Assembly: GCF_042662625.1 (NCBI RefSeq)
Contig: NZ_JBHSXH010000015.1
Location: forward strand, 1,240,001 to 1,304,000
Length of the DNA stretch: 64,000 nucleotides
Direction: 5' to 3'
Origin: Halopelagius fulvigenes
GTDB taxonomy: Archaea; Halobacteriota; Halobacteria; Halobacteriales; Haloferacaceae
Below the pieces are notes generated by a model that ran no database searches, was not told the DNA's origin, and worked only from the letters and a program-made list of their open reading frames with translations. Made by a program: the position numbers and the translations under genes. Below, piece after piece: positions 18,494 to 27,462 of the stretch (positions are counted from its first letter, which is position 1; each line of letters starts with the position of its first letter).

Positions 18494-19504
18494 GTGAACC
18501 CGGCGTATCTCGCACTGGGTGGGCTCCTCCTCGTCGGCACCGTCGTCGACATACTCTGGACGACGCTCTGGGCCGAGGGCGGCGCGGGTCCGTTCACCTC
18601 GAAGATGATGCGGTGGACGTGGAGCGCGTTAGAGTGGGGAAGCGGCGGGCGGTCACGCGTACTCACCTTCGCCGGACCGGTTATCCTGACTCTCACCCTC
18701 GTGTTCTGGCTTCTGTTCATCTGGATGGGGTGGGCGTTGCTCTTCGCCGGCGGGACGGACGCCATCTACAACACGGGTACCGGCCGGGCGGTCTCGTGGG
18801 CCGACACGATATACTTCGCCGGATACACCGTCTTCACCCTCGGGAACGGCGGCTTCTCGCCCAAGGAGGGCGTCTGGCAGATGGCCACGGTGCTGGCGAC
18901 GGCGAGCGGGATGCTGTTCGTCACGCTGAGCGTGACGTACCTCCTCTCGGTCCTCAGTGCGGTCACGCAGAAGCACGCGTTCGCCGGCGGCGTGACCGGA
19001 CTCGGGACGGACGCCGACACCGTCGTGCGGGCGTTCTGGGACGGCGAGGGGTTCCGCGGCGTCGACCACCAACTGGACACGTTCTCCGACCAGGTCAACA
19101 CGCTCACGGCGAACCACAAGGCGTACCCGATTCTCCACTACTTCCACAGCAAGCAGGCGGAGAACGACCCCATCGTGGCCGTCGTCGTCCTCGACGAGAC
19201 GCTGACGCTCCTCCGGTTCGGGCTCGCGGAACGGAACCGGCTGAGCGGGGCCCTCCTCAAGGGGGCGCGTTCGAGCGTCGAGGACTACCTCAGCACGCTC
19301 GACGCACTCAGCACGTCGGCCGGTTCCGTCGACCGCGACCCGCCCCCGCCGGACCTCGACTCCCTCCGCGACGCCGGCCTCCCGACCGTCTCCGGCGAAC
19401 GGTTCGCCGACTCCTTCGACGACGACCTGAACGAACGACGGCGGACGCTACTCGCGTTCGTCGAGAGCGGCGGACGGGAGTGGCCCTCCACGAAAGAGCA
19501 GTAG
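18494..19504 (+). CDS. Channel-like membrane protein with unusual pore loop (copy 1)
   Basis: 336 aa, GTG start. Transmembrane segments are at about 3-23, 57-88 and 128-158. Between the last two is a pore-helix-like segment, TIYFAGYTVFTLGNGGFSP, in the position of the K+ channel P loop (TVGYGD). Residues about 165-336 are a cytosolic alpha-helical domain ending with a proline-rich linker (RDPPPPDLDSLRDAGLPTVS). The 2TM-plus-P layout resembles Ion_trans_2 proteins, but TLGNGGF is not a K+ filter, so ion specificity is unknown. A paralogue with the same architecture and the same GTG-Asn-Pro start is at 46728-47729. Confidence 0.8.
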   Translation: MNPAYLALGGLLLVGTVVDILWTTLWAEGGAGPFTSKMMRWTWSALEWGSGGRSRVLTFAGPVILTLTLVFWLLFIWMGWALLFAGGTDAIYNTGTGRAVSWADTIYFAGYTVFTLGNGGFSPKEGVWQMATVLATASGMLFVTLSVTYLLSVLSAVTQKHAFAGGVTGLGTDADTVVRAFWDGEGFRGVDHQLDTFSDQVNTLTANHKAYPILHYFHSKQAENDPIVAVVVLDETLTLLRFGLAERNRLSGALLKGARSSVEDYLSTLDALSTSAGSVDRDPPPPDLDSLRDAGLPTVSGERFADSFDDDLNERRRTLLAFVESGGREWPSTKEQ

Positions 19505-19614
19505 TACTCTATCCGCGAACGTGATGTCCGACGGGACGGCCGACGCGGCATCGAACGCGGGCCGTCGCTATCGTCGGCTGTTTCTCGGGCAGGTACGGCG
19601 GCGAGAGAGCGGGA

Positions 19615-19947
19615 TCAGCGGTGGATCAGACCCAGTATCCGACTCCGAGCGTCGTCGGCGGAGTCGTACGTCTGATTGTCGGTCGGAGCGAGCACTTCTT
19701 CGAGCGACTCCTCTCCGCCTCGCGTTTGGATCACGTAGTCGCCGTACGCTTCGACCAACTCGTCGGTCGTGACCGGGTACTCCTCCGATTCGAGCGCTTC
19801 GTCGAGGTCACCGAGTCGGTTATCGAGGTCACCGCTCATCGGTTTGTCCTCGTCGGCGCGGTCGCGCGCCTCCTCCATCTCCCGCTTTCGCTGGCGTTTC
19901 TCTCTGTCGTCGGCTTGCTTGTTTCGGCCCTTTTTGTCGTCTGCCAT
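19615..19947 (-). CDS. DUF5789-like small haloarchaeal protein
   Basis: 110 aa from the ATG at 19947. The N-terminal 35 residues are highly charged (MADDKKGRNKQADDREKRQR...), likely disordered or helical. The rest is a compact domain with GDLDEALESEEYPVTTDELV, an EAYGDYVIQTRGGEESLEEV block and SADDARSRILGLIHR. I recognise this as DUF5789, a haloarchaea-restricted family of unknown function. CTTATCC at about 19970-19977 is 27 nt upstream (leaderless). It is divergent from the sulfatase, with the two promoters sharing 116 bp. Confidence 0.8.
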   Translation of the reverse strand: MADDKKGRNKQADDREKRQRKREMEEARDRADEDKPMSGDLDNRLGDLDEALESEEYPVTTDELVEAYGDYVIQTRGGEESLEEVLAPTDNQTYDSADDARSRILGLIHR

Positions 19948-20063
19948 CCCCCGTGCTAAGAGATTGAGTCGGATAAGAGCGCGGGCGGTTCTCGACGGGA
20001 CCGAACGGTCGCACGTCCGACGGGTATCGGGGCTTAAGTCGCGCACCTCCGCAGTGAGAACCA

Positions 20064-21446
20064 ATGCGAGTAGTGTACATCGACATCGACTCCCTCCGCC
20101 CGGACCACATCGGAGCGTACGGGTACGACGCGCCGACGACGCCGAACCTCGACGAGTTCGCGGAGGACTGCGTCGCGTTCGAACGGGCGTACGTCGCAAA
20201 TTCGCCGTGTCTCCCCTCGCGGGCCGCGTTCCTGACGGGGCGGTACGGGCTTCAGAACGGGGTCGAAACGCACGGGCCGCAGTCGCAGCAGCTCCACCAC
20301 CCGTCGAACGAAGTCGATTGGGCCGGGACGTGGGCGGACCACGTGCCGGAGCGACAGTGGTGGAGTCTGCCGCGGCTGTTCTACGAGGAGCGCGTTCCCG
20401 CGTTCGCCGTCTCGTCTTTTCCCCGGCACCCCGCACCCTGGTTTCACGACACGTGGCACGAAGTTCACCAACCCCAAGAGCCCGTCGGCGAGAACGAGTC
20501 GTTCCAGACGCCGCGGGCCGAATCGGTCGTCGACGACGCCATCGACGTACTCGCCCGGCACGAAGGCGGAGACTTCTTCGCGTACGTACAGCTCTGGGAC
20601 CCGCACGGTCCGTATCTCCGCTCGGCGGAGGAAGTCGCGGCGTTCGAGGACGTTCCGATGCCGCCTCACCCGACCGCCGAGCAGATAGCCGACCACCGAG
20701 AGTGGGACGCGTGGCGTTCCGCGGACCACATGGGCGTCCGGGACCGCGACGACCTCCGAGCGCTCATCGCGAACTACGACGCGGAGATACGCTACGCCGA
20801 CCGCCACGTCGGCCGACTGCTCGACCACCTCCGAGAGAACGCGCTCTACGAGGACTCCCTCGTCGTCGTGACGGCGGACCACGGCGAGGAGTTCGGCGAG
20901 CACGGCCTCTACCGCGAGCACTGGAGCACCCACGACGGGACGCAGCGCGTCCCGCTACTGGTCAAACCCCCCGCCGACACCGAGTACGAACCCGGCCGCC
21001 GGTCGCAGCTCGTCACGAACGTCGATATGCCGCCGACGCTCGCGGAGTACGCGGGCCTCGAAACGCCCGCCCGGTGGCAGGGCGACTCGGTACGCCCGCT
21101 TCTGGAGTCGGCCGACGAACCGTGGCGGGACGCCGTCGTCTTCGACCACGGCCTCTACACCGCCCAACGCGCGATACGGACCGACCGCTGGAAGCTCGTG
21201 AAGACGTATCACGCCGGCATGTGGGAAAGCGTCGTCCCCGAGACGCAACTGTTCGATATGGACGCCGACCCGTGGGAGCAGTCGGACGTGTCGGAGACGC
21301 ACCCGGACGTCGTGAGTCGCTTGGAAGGACGCCTAACCGACTGGGTCGAGGAGCACAGGGAGGGCGACCGAGACGCGTTGCGGGCGGTCTCCGAGAGCGG
21401 CCCGATGGGGTGTCGGGCGTTCGGCGACGGATTCGACGGCGTCTGA
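20064..21446 (+). CDS. Sulfatase (alkaline phosphatase superfamily)
   Basis: 460 aa. The metal-binding N-terminus reads IDIDSLRPDHIGAYGY. The sulfatase signature CLPSRAAFLTGR has Cys49 in the CxPxR context, so Cys49 should be converted to formylglycine, the catalytic nucleophile; no maturase (FGE or anSME) is in the window. A second metal site is in TADHGEEFGEHG. There is no signal peptide, so it is probably cytosolic, or exported by a route I cannot see. Substrate is unknown: sulfated glycans or sulfolipids are possible, and phosphonate or phosphodiester hydrolysis is an alternative in this superfamily. GCTTAAG at about 20031-20037 gives a leaderless mRNA. Confidence 0.88.
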   Translation: MRVVYIDIDSLRPDHIGAYGYDAPTTPNLDEFAEDCVAFERAYVANSPCLPSRAAFLTGRYGLQNGVETHGPQSQQLHHPSNEVDWAGTWADHVPERQWWSLPRLFYEERVPAFAVSSFPRHPAPWFHDTWHEVHQPQEPVGENESFQTPRAESVVDDAIDVLARHEGGDFFAYVQLWDPHGPYLRSAEEVAAFEDVPMPPHPTAEQIADHREWDAWRSADHMGVRDRDDLRALIANYDAEIRYADRHVGRLLDHLRENALYEDSLVVVTADHGEEFGEHGLYREHWSTHDGTQRVPLLVKPPADTEYEPGRRSQLVTNVDMPPTLAEYAGLETPARWQGDSVRPLLESADEPWRDAVVFDHGLYTAQRAIRTDRWKLVKTYHAGMWESVVPETQLFDMDADPWEQSDVSETHPDVVSRLEGRLTDWVEEHREGDRDALRAVSESGPMGCRAFGDGFDGV

Positions 21447-21499
21447 GCGCGGGTGTATCGCTAACACAGTTTCAGGAACGAGAAAAAGTTCTTCACTCG

Positions 21500-21556
21500 A
21501 AGTTGTGCTCTTATTACCAGATTGTAACACAATTTGCGAATGAGGCAACCTTAACA
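21500..21556 (+). promoter_or_regulatory. katG promoter with inverted repeats
   Basis: CCTTAAC at 21549-21555 is about 27 nt before the katG ATG and fits a TATA box. Just upstream, AAGTTGTG (21500-21507) and CACAATTT (21528-21535) are inverted repeats with one mismatch and a 20-nt spacer. Inside them TTGTAACACAA (21522-21532) has TTGT/ACAA half-sites. This is a candidate operator for a redox-responsive regulator. Confidence 0.4.
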
Positions 21557-21579
21557 CGGGACGGGTCGATTGTCCGGTG

Positions 21580-23766
21580 ATGGGTAAGTCCAACCGAGAC
21601 TGGTGGCCGAACAGGTTGAACTTGGAGATACTCGATCAGAACGCTCGCCGCGCCGATCCGATGGGCGAGGACTTCGACTACGCCGAGGAGTTCCAGACGC
21701 TCGATCTCGACGAGGTGAAGGCCGACATCGAGGAGGTGATGACGACGTCGGAGGATTGGTGGCCGGCCGACTACGGCCACTACGGACCGCTCTTCATCCG
21801 CATGGCGTGGCACAGCGCCGGCACGTACCGCACCACCGACGGCCGCGGCGGCGCGTCCGGCGGCACGCAACGTTTCGCACCCCTCAACAGCTGGCCCGAC
21901 AACGCGAACCTCGACAAGGCGCGCAGGCTGCTCTGGCCGGTCAAGCAGAAGTACGGCCGCAAACTCTCGTGGGCCGACCTGATCGTCCTGACCGGGAACG
22001 TCGCCTTAGAGTCGATGGGCTTCGAGACGTTCGGGTTCGCCGGCGGGCGCGAAGACGAGTTCGCGCCCGACGCGGCCGTCGATTGGGGCCCCGAGGACGA
22101 GTGGGAAGCGTCCGACCGCTTCGACGAAGAGAGCGAGCTCGAAGAACCGCTCGCCGCCACCGTGATGGGCCTCATCTACGTGAATCCGGAGGGACCGAAC
22201 GGCGAACCGGACCCGGAAGGGTCGGCGGAGAACATCCGGCAGGCGTTCAGTCGGATGGCGATGAACGACGAGGAGACGGCCGCGCTCATCGCCGGCGGAC
22301 ACACGTTCGGGAAGGTCCACGGCGCGGACGACCCCGACGTGCACGTCGGCGCCGTGCCCGAAGAGGCGCCGATCGAGCAACAGGGCCTCGGCTGGGAGAG
22401 CAGTCACGGCTCCGGGAAAGGGAGCGACGCGATAACGAGCGGAATCGAGGGGCCGTGGAACTCCACCCCGACGCAGTGGGACATGGGCTACCTCAACAAC
22501 CTGCTCGATCACGAGTGGGAACCGGAGCGGGGCCCCGGCGGTGCGTGGCAGTGGACCACGAAGGACGATTCGCTCGACGGCGTCGCACCGGGCACCGAGG
22601 ACTCCTCGGAGAAGGAGGACGTGATGATGCTGACGACGGACGTCGCTCTGAAGCGGGACCCCGACTACCGGGAGATAATTGAGCGCTTCCAGGAGAACCC
22701 CGAGGAGTTCCAAGACGCCTTCGCGAAGGCGTGGTACAAACTCATCCACCGGGACCTGGGCCCGCCGTCCCGGTTCCTCGGCCCGGAGGTCCCCGACGAG
22801 GAGATGCTGTGGCAGGATCCCGTCCCCGACGCCGACTACGACCTCATCGGAGAGGAGGAAACCGCCGAGCTCAAGGAAGAAATCCTCGACTCGGACCTCT
22901 CCGTCTCTCAACTTGTCAAGACCGCCTGGGCGGCGGCGTCGACGTACCGCGACAGCGACAAGCGCGGCGGCGCGAACGGCGCTCGCATCCGCCTCGAACC
23001 CCAGAAGAGCTGGGAGGTCAACGAGCCCGCGCAGCTGGAGACGGTGCTTTCGACCTACGAAGCGATTCAGGAGGAGTTCAACGGCTCGCGGTCCGACGAC
23101 GTGCGCGTCTCGCTCGCCGACCTCATCGTGCTGGGCGGCAACGTGGCCGTCGAACAGGCCGCGAAGGACGCCGGGTACAACGTGGACGTACCGTTCGAAC
23201 CCGGCCGCACCGACGCCACGCAGGAACAGACCGACGTCGAGTCCTTCGAGGCGCTCAAACCGGAGGCCGACGGGTTCCGTAACTACCTCGGAGACGGCCA
23301 CGACCAGTCGGCCGAGGAGTTGCTGGTGGACAAAGCCGACCTCCTCGATCTGACGGCCGACGAGATGACGGTCCTGGTCGGCGGCATGCGCGCGCTGAAC
23401 GCGAACTACCAGGACTCCGAACTCGGCGTCTTCACCGACCGGCCGGAGACGCTGACCAACGACTTCTTCGTGAACCTGCTGGACATGAGTTACGAGTGGG
23501 AACCGGCCTCGGGGTCCGAAGACAAAGACATCATGGAGCGGGAATCTCCCTCGGAGGACATCGACGACGTCTACGAGTTGCGCGACCGCGAGACGGGCGA
23601 CGTCGAGTGGAAGGCTACCCGCGTGGACCTCGTCTTCGGGTCGAACTCCCGGCTGCGAGCCATCGCGGAAGTCTACGCGCCCGACGACGCGGAAGAGGAG
23701 TTCGTGCGCGACTTCGTGGACGCGTGGAGCAAGGTGATGAAACTCGACCGCTTCGACCTCGAGTAA
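21580..23766 (+). CDS. katG: Catalase-peroxidase KatG
   Basis: 728 aa from the ATG at 21580 (an immediately upstream in-frame GTG adds one residue). It has the usual duplicated peroxidase architecture. The N-terminal domain keeps the distal Arg/Trp/His of RMAWHSAGTYR, the Tyr in GLIYVNPEGPNG and the Met in FSRMAMNDEET, which with that Trp form the covalent Met-Tyr-Trp adduct needed for catalase activity. The proximal haem His is in GGHTFGKVHG. The C-terminal domain is the haem-free copy. It removes H2O2 as catalase and peroxidase. The upstream inverted repeats suggest oxidative-stress control. It is a stand-alone gene. Confidence 0.97.
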   Translation: MGKSNRDWWPNRLNLEILDQNARRADPMGEDFDYAEEFQTLDLDEVKADIEEVMTTSEDWWPADYGHYGPLFIRMAWHSAGTYRTTDGRGGASGGTQRFAPLNSWPDNANLDKARRLLWPVKQKYGRKLSWADLIVLTGNVALESMGFETFGFAGGREDEFAPDAAVDWGPEDEWEASDRFDEESELEEPLAATVMGLIYVNPEGPNGEPDPEGSAENIRQAFSRMAMNDEETAALIAGGHTFGKVHGADDPDVHVGAVPEEAPIEQQGLGWESSHGSGKGSDAITSGIEGPWNSTPTQWDMGYLNNLLDHEWEPERGPGGAWQWTTKDDSLDGVAPGTEDSSEKEDVMMLTTDVALKRDPDYREIIERFQENPEEFQDAFAKAWYKLIHRDLGPPSRFLGPEVPDEEMLWQDPVPDADYDLIGEEETAELKEEILDSDLSVSQLVKTAWAAASTYRDSDKRGGANGARIRLEPQKSWEVNEPAQLETVLSTYEAIQEEFNGSRSDDVRVSLADLIVLGGNVAVEQAAKDAGYNVDVPFEPGRTDATQEQTDVESFEALKPEADGFRNYLGDGHDQSAEELLVDKADLLDLTADEMTVLVGGMRALNANYQDSELGVFTDRPETLTNDFFVNLLDMSYEWEPASGSEDKDIMERESPSEDIDDVYELRDRETGDVEWKATRVDLVFGSNSRLRAIAEVYAPDDAEEEFVRDFVDAWSKVMKLDRFDLE

Positions 23767-24084
23767 TCTCGGTCGAGAGCCTCCGGACCGGCGACCGCGT
23801 CCGACACCTCGACGGTGCGTAGCCGCGGTCCCCGCTCCGACCTCGCAGACGGCTGGTAGGGAGATACCGAGTCCGACACCCTGACGGAGTCGAACGGTGG
23901 TCGTTCCGCTCGGTTCACTCCCGAGTTGACATCACAGTCGTCTCTCGGGGACAGCGAGGGGTCTCTCTCGTCCCCACTCGCCGAAGTCGATTTCCGATTC
24001 TCCAACGGTCTCCCCTTCTCGTTCGTCGTGGAGACGGCCCGGTCCGCGTTCGTTCCGGTGAGAGAGGACGGGGGGTTCGATCGG
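23767..24084. other. Intergenic region between convergent genes
   Basis: 318 bp after katG. The open frames here encode Ser/Arg-rich products with no motif and no promoter or Shine-Dalgarno support, so no gene is called. No hairpin, repeat or oligo-T terminator stands out. Confidence 0.6.
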
Positions 24085-24657
24085 TTAGTTCTCGGTGGAC
24101 TGCTGAACCTCGTAGGTGAGAACCGCAAAAACGTCCCCCCGTTTCTCCACATCGACCAGTTTCAGGGGCGGATCTGTGATCCGACGGGGCAGTAGCGGCG
24201 CACCCGAAGCGAGCGTGACGGGAGCGACGCTGAGAACGATCTCGTCCAAGAGACCGCGGTCGTGGAACTGTCCAACGAGGTCGCCGCCGCCGACGAGCCA
24301 GACGTTCTCGCCGTCTGCGGCCGTCACCATGTCCGCGTGGACGGGCGCAACGTCTCCCTGCACGAAGCGGATGTCCGCACCCTCGACCGCCGGCAGTTCC
24401 CGAGTGCTGAACACCCACGTTGGATCCTCGTACGGCCACTTTTCCGGGTTCTCCAGGAGGTTTTCGTGCTCGACGATCCACTCGTACGTCGTCGAGCCCA
24501 TGGCCACGGCGCCGATTCGATCCATGAATCGGGCGTAATCGTCGTTCACGCCCTCGATCTCCTCGATATCTCCGAACTGAAAGAGCCAATCGAGGGAGTT
24601 GTCCTCGTCCGCGAGATACCCGTCAATGCTCGTTGCCGTGTAGTATTGGGTCTTCAC
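24085..24657 (-). CDS. RibD C-terminal / dihydrofolate reductase-family protein
   Basis: 190 aa if the GTG at 24657 is used; a TTG at 24681 is the alternative. The sequence QYYTATSIDGYLADEDNSLD is the typical start of the RibD-C/DHFR-like fold, followed by GSTTYEWI, PTWVFSTREL and NVWLVGGGDLVGQF, the last being the NADPH-binding GGG motif. Stand-alone proteins of this family are NADPH reductases of unknown substrate, found widely in bacteria and haloarchaea. It lies next to the boundary of the putative tRNA-derived insertion but has normal GC, so it probably belongs to the old chromosome. Confidence 0.85.
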   Translation of the reverse strand: MKTQYYTATSIDGYLADEDNSLDWLFQFGDIEEIEGVNDDYARFMDRIGAVAMGSTTYEWIVEHENLLENPEKWPYEDPTWVFSTRELPAVEGADIRFVQGDVAPVHADMVTAADGENVWLVGGGDLVGQFHDRGLLDEIVLSVAPVTLASGAPLLPRRITDPPLKLVDVEKRGDVFAVLTYEVQQSTEN

Positions 24658-24973
24658 TGGCGATCTCTCTATGTCCTTCAACGCGCTTGGCTGCCCCGGT
24701 CGTCCTCACCACGCTCAGAGAGCTGGTATCAGAGTGGTGCAGAAGACCGATGGGCTCTGACGGATTCGAACGTCGGTCACTCACTCCGCTCGCAGATCTC
24801 CAGTGAGGCGGATTGGAGAGGGCTCATCGCCAGTCCAACGGAGTGGTAGCGACTGGCGACTGATTCTCCTCTTCGGTGTGAATACACCAAATCAGACCGG
24901 CGCAAGCGAGATGAATGATCTCATCGAGTTCCGCATAGTAACGCTATAGGAGCCTCCTTGCGGATTACGGATA
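24658..24973. other. Intergenic region holding the tRNA fragment
   Basis: 316 bp between the divergent reductase and kinase genes. Apart from the tRNA-like fragment at 24752-24782, it shows a drop in GC towards 24973 and a CTATAGG at about 24942-24948 that may be the TATA box of the kinase. No open frame with coding character is seen. Confidence 0.55.
24752..24782 (-). repeat. Degenerate copy of a tRNA(CAU) 3' end (possible att site)
   Basis: Bases 24752-24771 match 30735-30754, the T arm and acceptor 3' strand of the tRNA(CAU) gene, at 19 of 20 positions (GGGCTCTGACGG versus GGGCCCTGACGG, then ATTCGAAC). With one gap, weaker similarity runs on to about 24782. It has the same orientation as the tRNA, and no 5' half is present, so it is not a functional tRNA gene. 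Confidence 0.65.
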
Positions 24974-26493
24974 ATGGGCCTAAGGGGATGGACCTATTCC
25001 GACGTTGTTGGGAGGCAGTTTATCGTCGCCCTCGGTGGTATTTTCGTCGCGCTGGCAGTCAGCTATCCGTTCCTTCCGATCGTTACCGATGCGTCGTCCA
25101 ACGTCTGGGCAGTACTTGGTGTTCTGGTCGGTATTCCGGGCCTCGTCCTGTCGTACGGTGGCTATCAGTTGCCCCGCTCCGACATCCGTTGCGAACTCTA
25201 TCCGACCGTCGGGAAGTGGTGTCTCCGCGGTATTCTGGTCGGCCTCGCCATCCTCGCTCCAATCGTTCTCGCTAGTGACGAGCCAGATATCGTCGGAAAT
25301 ACGCTCTTACTCACGGCATTAGGTAGTTTCGCGGGCTTCGGCGCGGGGAGGTACGACGCGCGAGCCAAGACCCGGCAACTCGAACTCCAAGAAACGGTCG
25401 ATCGACTCGAAGCCTCGAACGAGCGCCTAGAACGACACCGGCAGTACACCGACGATATTCTCGACGCGATCGACGACGTGTTCTATGTGATAGACGAAAA
25501 CGGGTCTCTCAAACGTTGGAACCGGAGCCTCTCGGAGGTTACCGGCTACACGGACGAGGAGATATCCTCGATGGCTGCAGCCGACTTCTTCGATGACGAC
25601 GACCGTGATGCCGCTATGGCTGCGGTCCGAAACGGCTTCGAGAGCGGCTCGGTGAACGTAGAGATCGATGTACGCACCGAGGACGGCGATACCGTCCCCT
25701 TCGAGTTCGTCGGATCCGCGCTCGAGGACACGTCCGGAGACCCTGTTCTGGCCGGCATCGGGCGTGACGTTACGGACAGGGTCGAACGCGAACAGCGGTT
25801 CAAAGAGTCCAACGAGCGCTTAGAGCAGTTCGCCTACGCCGCCTCCCACGACTTACAGGAGCCCCTCCGGATGGTGTCGAGCTACCTCCGACTCCTCGAA
25901 CGTCGGTACGGCGACGAACTGGACGAGGACGGCGAGGAGTTCCTCGAGTTCGCCGTCGACGGGGCCGGTCGCATGCGTGATATGATCTACGGGCTACTGG
26001 CGTACTCCGCGTTGAGACCCAGGGAGAACCGTTCGAACCGGTGGACCTCAACGAAGTGGTTAGAGACGTGCTCGACGATCTCGGCGTACAGATTACCGAG
26101 AGTGGTCCCGACATAGACATCGAGGAGTTGCCGCGTGTGGTGGGAGACAAAAGTCAGCTGCGGCAGGTGTTTCAGAACTTGGTGAGCAACGCGCTCGAAT
26201 ACAGCGGGGACGACTCGCCACACGTACACGTTTCCGCCGAACGGAACAGTTCGGCGTGGAAGGTGTCGGTCCGGGACGAGGGAATTGGGATCGAACCGGA
26301 CGAGCAAGATCGTATCTTCGAGGTGTTCCAGCGGCTCCACGCTCCCGGCGAGCACGGAGGCTCGGGCATCGGGCTGGCACTGTGCGAGCGGATCGTCGAA
26401 CGTCACGGCGGCGAAATCTGGGTCGAATCCGAACCGGACGAGGGATCGACGTTCTCGTTTACGCTTCCGACGGAGGACGACCACGACGAGTGA
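24974..26493 (+). pseudogene. PAS-domain sensor histidine kinase, frameshifted
   Basis: Frame 1 (24974-26116) encodes four membrane segments (residues about 15-130), a PAS domain (about 155-275) and the phosphoacceptor helix with FAYAASHDLQEPLRMVSSY. After LLAYS it derails into an unrelated tail. Frame 2, from about 26009 to 26493, encodes the rest: N box, G boxes (DEGIGIEPDEQDRIFEVF, GGSGIGLALCERIV) and the C-terminus. Restoring one C between 26008 and 26009 gives LLAYSRVETQGEPFEPVDLNEV, which matches the intact paralogue at 27463-30507 nearly residue for residue. So the gene has lost one base from a C run, or the assembly has an error there. If real, the kinase is inactive because its ATPase domain is cut off. 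Confidence 0.88.
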
Positions 26494-26714
26494 GCCCGCG
26501 GGTGGCGAGCAATCGACATCTCCCTCGTCGCGGATGGTGAAGCCGGACGGCGTCGGTCAGTTGTACACATCTCCTGAGCGGTCAGTCCGACGAGTGATTG
26601 CGAAGCACCCAATCTTCAGTCGGAAGAATTGGATTAGATGACATACATTCTCCAGCTCACCAAACTCTTTAGGGAGATATTTTTCATAGGTAGAGTACAT
26701 CCGGAGAAGTAGAA

Positions 26715-27062
26715 ATGGCAGTCAAACAAGACGGCACTCCGTCCGGGCGTTCGACGATTGACTCTCTCGCCGTCCTTGACGACAAGCACCGACTCGCCGC
26801 AGTCGGTATCCTCGCAGCAAAAGACCGTTCAGTCACCCTCTCGTCTCTTGCAGAGGGGGTTGCCGCGGAGATACGAGACGTCGAGCGAGGGAAGATACCC
26901 AAGCGGGATATCGAACAGGTGGAGATAACGCTCCACCACAACCACCTGCCGAAGTTGGACGATGCAGGTGTTCTCGAATACTCCCCCGAGGACCACCGCG
27001 TCGTTCCGACCGACGGCCTGAAAACAGCAGAGACGCTCACGAAAACGATCGATACGAACTAA
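26715..27062 (+). CDS. DUF7344-like winged-helix protein
   Basis: 115 aa. The core reads AVLDDKHRLAAVGILAA, then SVTLSSLAEGVAAEI and an ITLHHNHLPKLDDAGVLEYS block, the helix-turn-helix plus wing layout of the haloarchaeal DUF7344 domain, thought to bind DNA. Length is normal for a stand-alone member. GGAG lies about 9 nt before the ATG and an AT-rich TATA (GATATTTTTC, about 26671-26680) lies further up, so this mRNA probably has a short leader. Being between two kinases, it may be the transcriptional output of a local signalling set; that is inference. Confidence 0.8.
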   Translation: MAVKQDGTPSGRSTIDSLAVLDDKHRLAAVGILAAKDRSVTLSSLAEGVAAEIRDVERGKIPKRDIEQVEITLHHNHLPKLDDAGVLEYSPEDHRVVPTDGLKTAETLTKTIDTN

Positions 27063-27250
27063 CGGTCTCGCGGGCTCTTTCGGATCTCGTGAGGTTTTCG
27101 AGAGGAGGTGTTCGTGACGGTAGGGTTACCCACCGGTCGAAGTCAGGGATAGCTGATGTCGAACGGTGTATCTTACATCGGCCTCCGTGGCAATTATCCT
27201 AACAACGTAGGGGTGTGACATATGCCAGTCCGCAGTACACTGTACGTTGT

Positions 27251-27379
27251 ATGGCAACGAATATTTCCTGCGAATCTTGCGGATGCAACCTGTTGGCGTT
27301 CTCATCCCTCGGTGCGAAGCCAATCGGGAGAGACGAATGCCCCAGGTGTGAAGGCACGGATTTTTCCTTTACCAAGTAG
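27251..27379 (+). CDS. Zinc-finger microprotein, 42 aa
   Basis: ATG at 27251, TAG at 27377. The product contains CESCGC near residue 7 and CPRC near residue 30, two CxxC knuckles suited to one Zn2+, with a short hydrophobic stretch and a charged patch between them. Small two-CxxC proteins are abundant in haloarchaea and some are conditionally essential, but most functions are unknown. ACATATGCC at about 27217-27225 could serve as TATA box about 28 nt upstream, giving a leaderless mRNA. GC is low for the window, in keeping with the surrounding block. It is convergent with the six-PAS kinase. Confidence 0.7.
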   Translation: MATNISCESCGCNLLAFSSLGAKPIGRDECPRCEGTDFSFTK

Positions 27380-27462
27380 TCCGTCCGCAGGCGGGAGGCC
27401 GACCTTTGCGATAAAGCGAGAAATCCTGAGCGAAGCCGGCGAACAACAGTCGGTGGTATGTC

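Noticed and set aside
22006..23301. 431-codon antisense frame opposite katG
   Set aside because: No promoter, no motif; KatG catalytic residues are on the + strand.
24752..24782. A second, complete tRNA gene
   Set aside because: Only the T arm and acceptor 3' strand resemble a tRNA; no D arm or anticodon arm can be folded.
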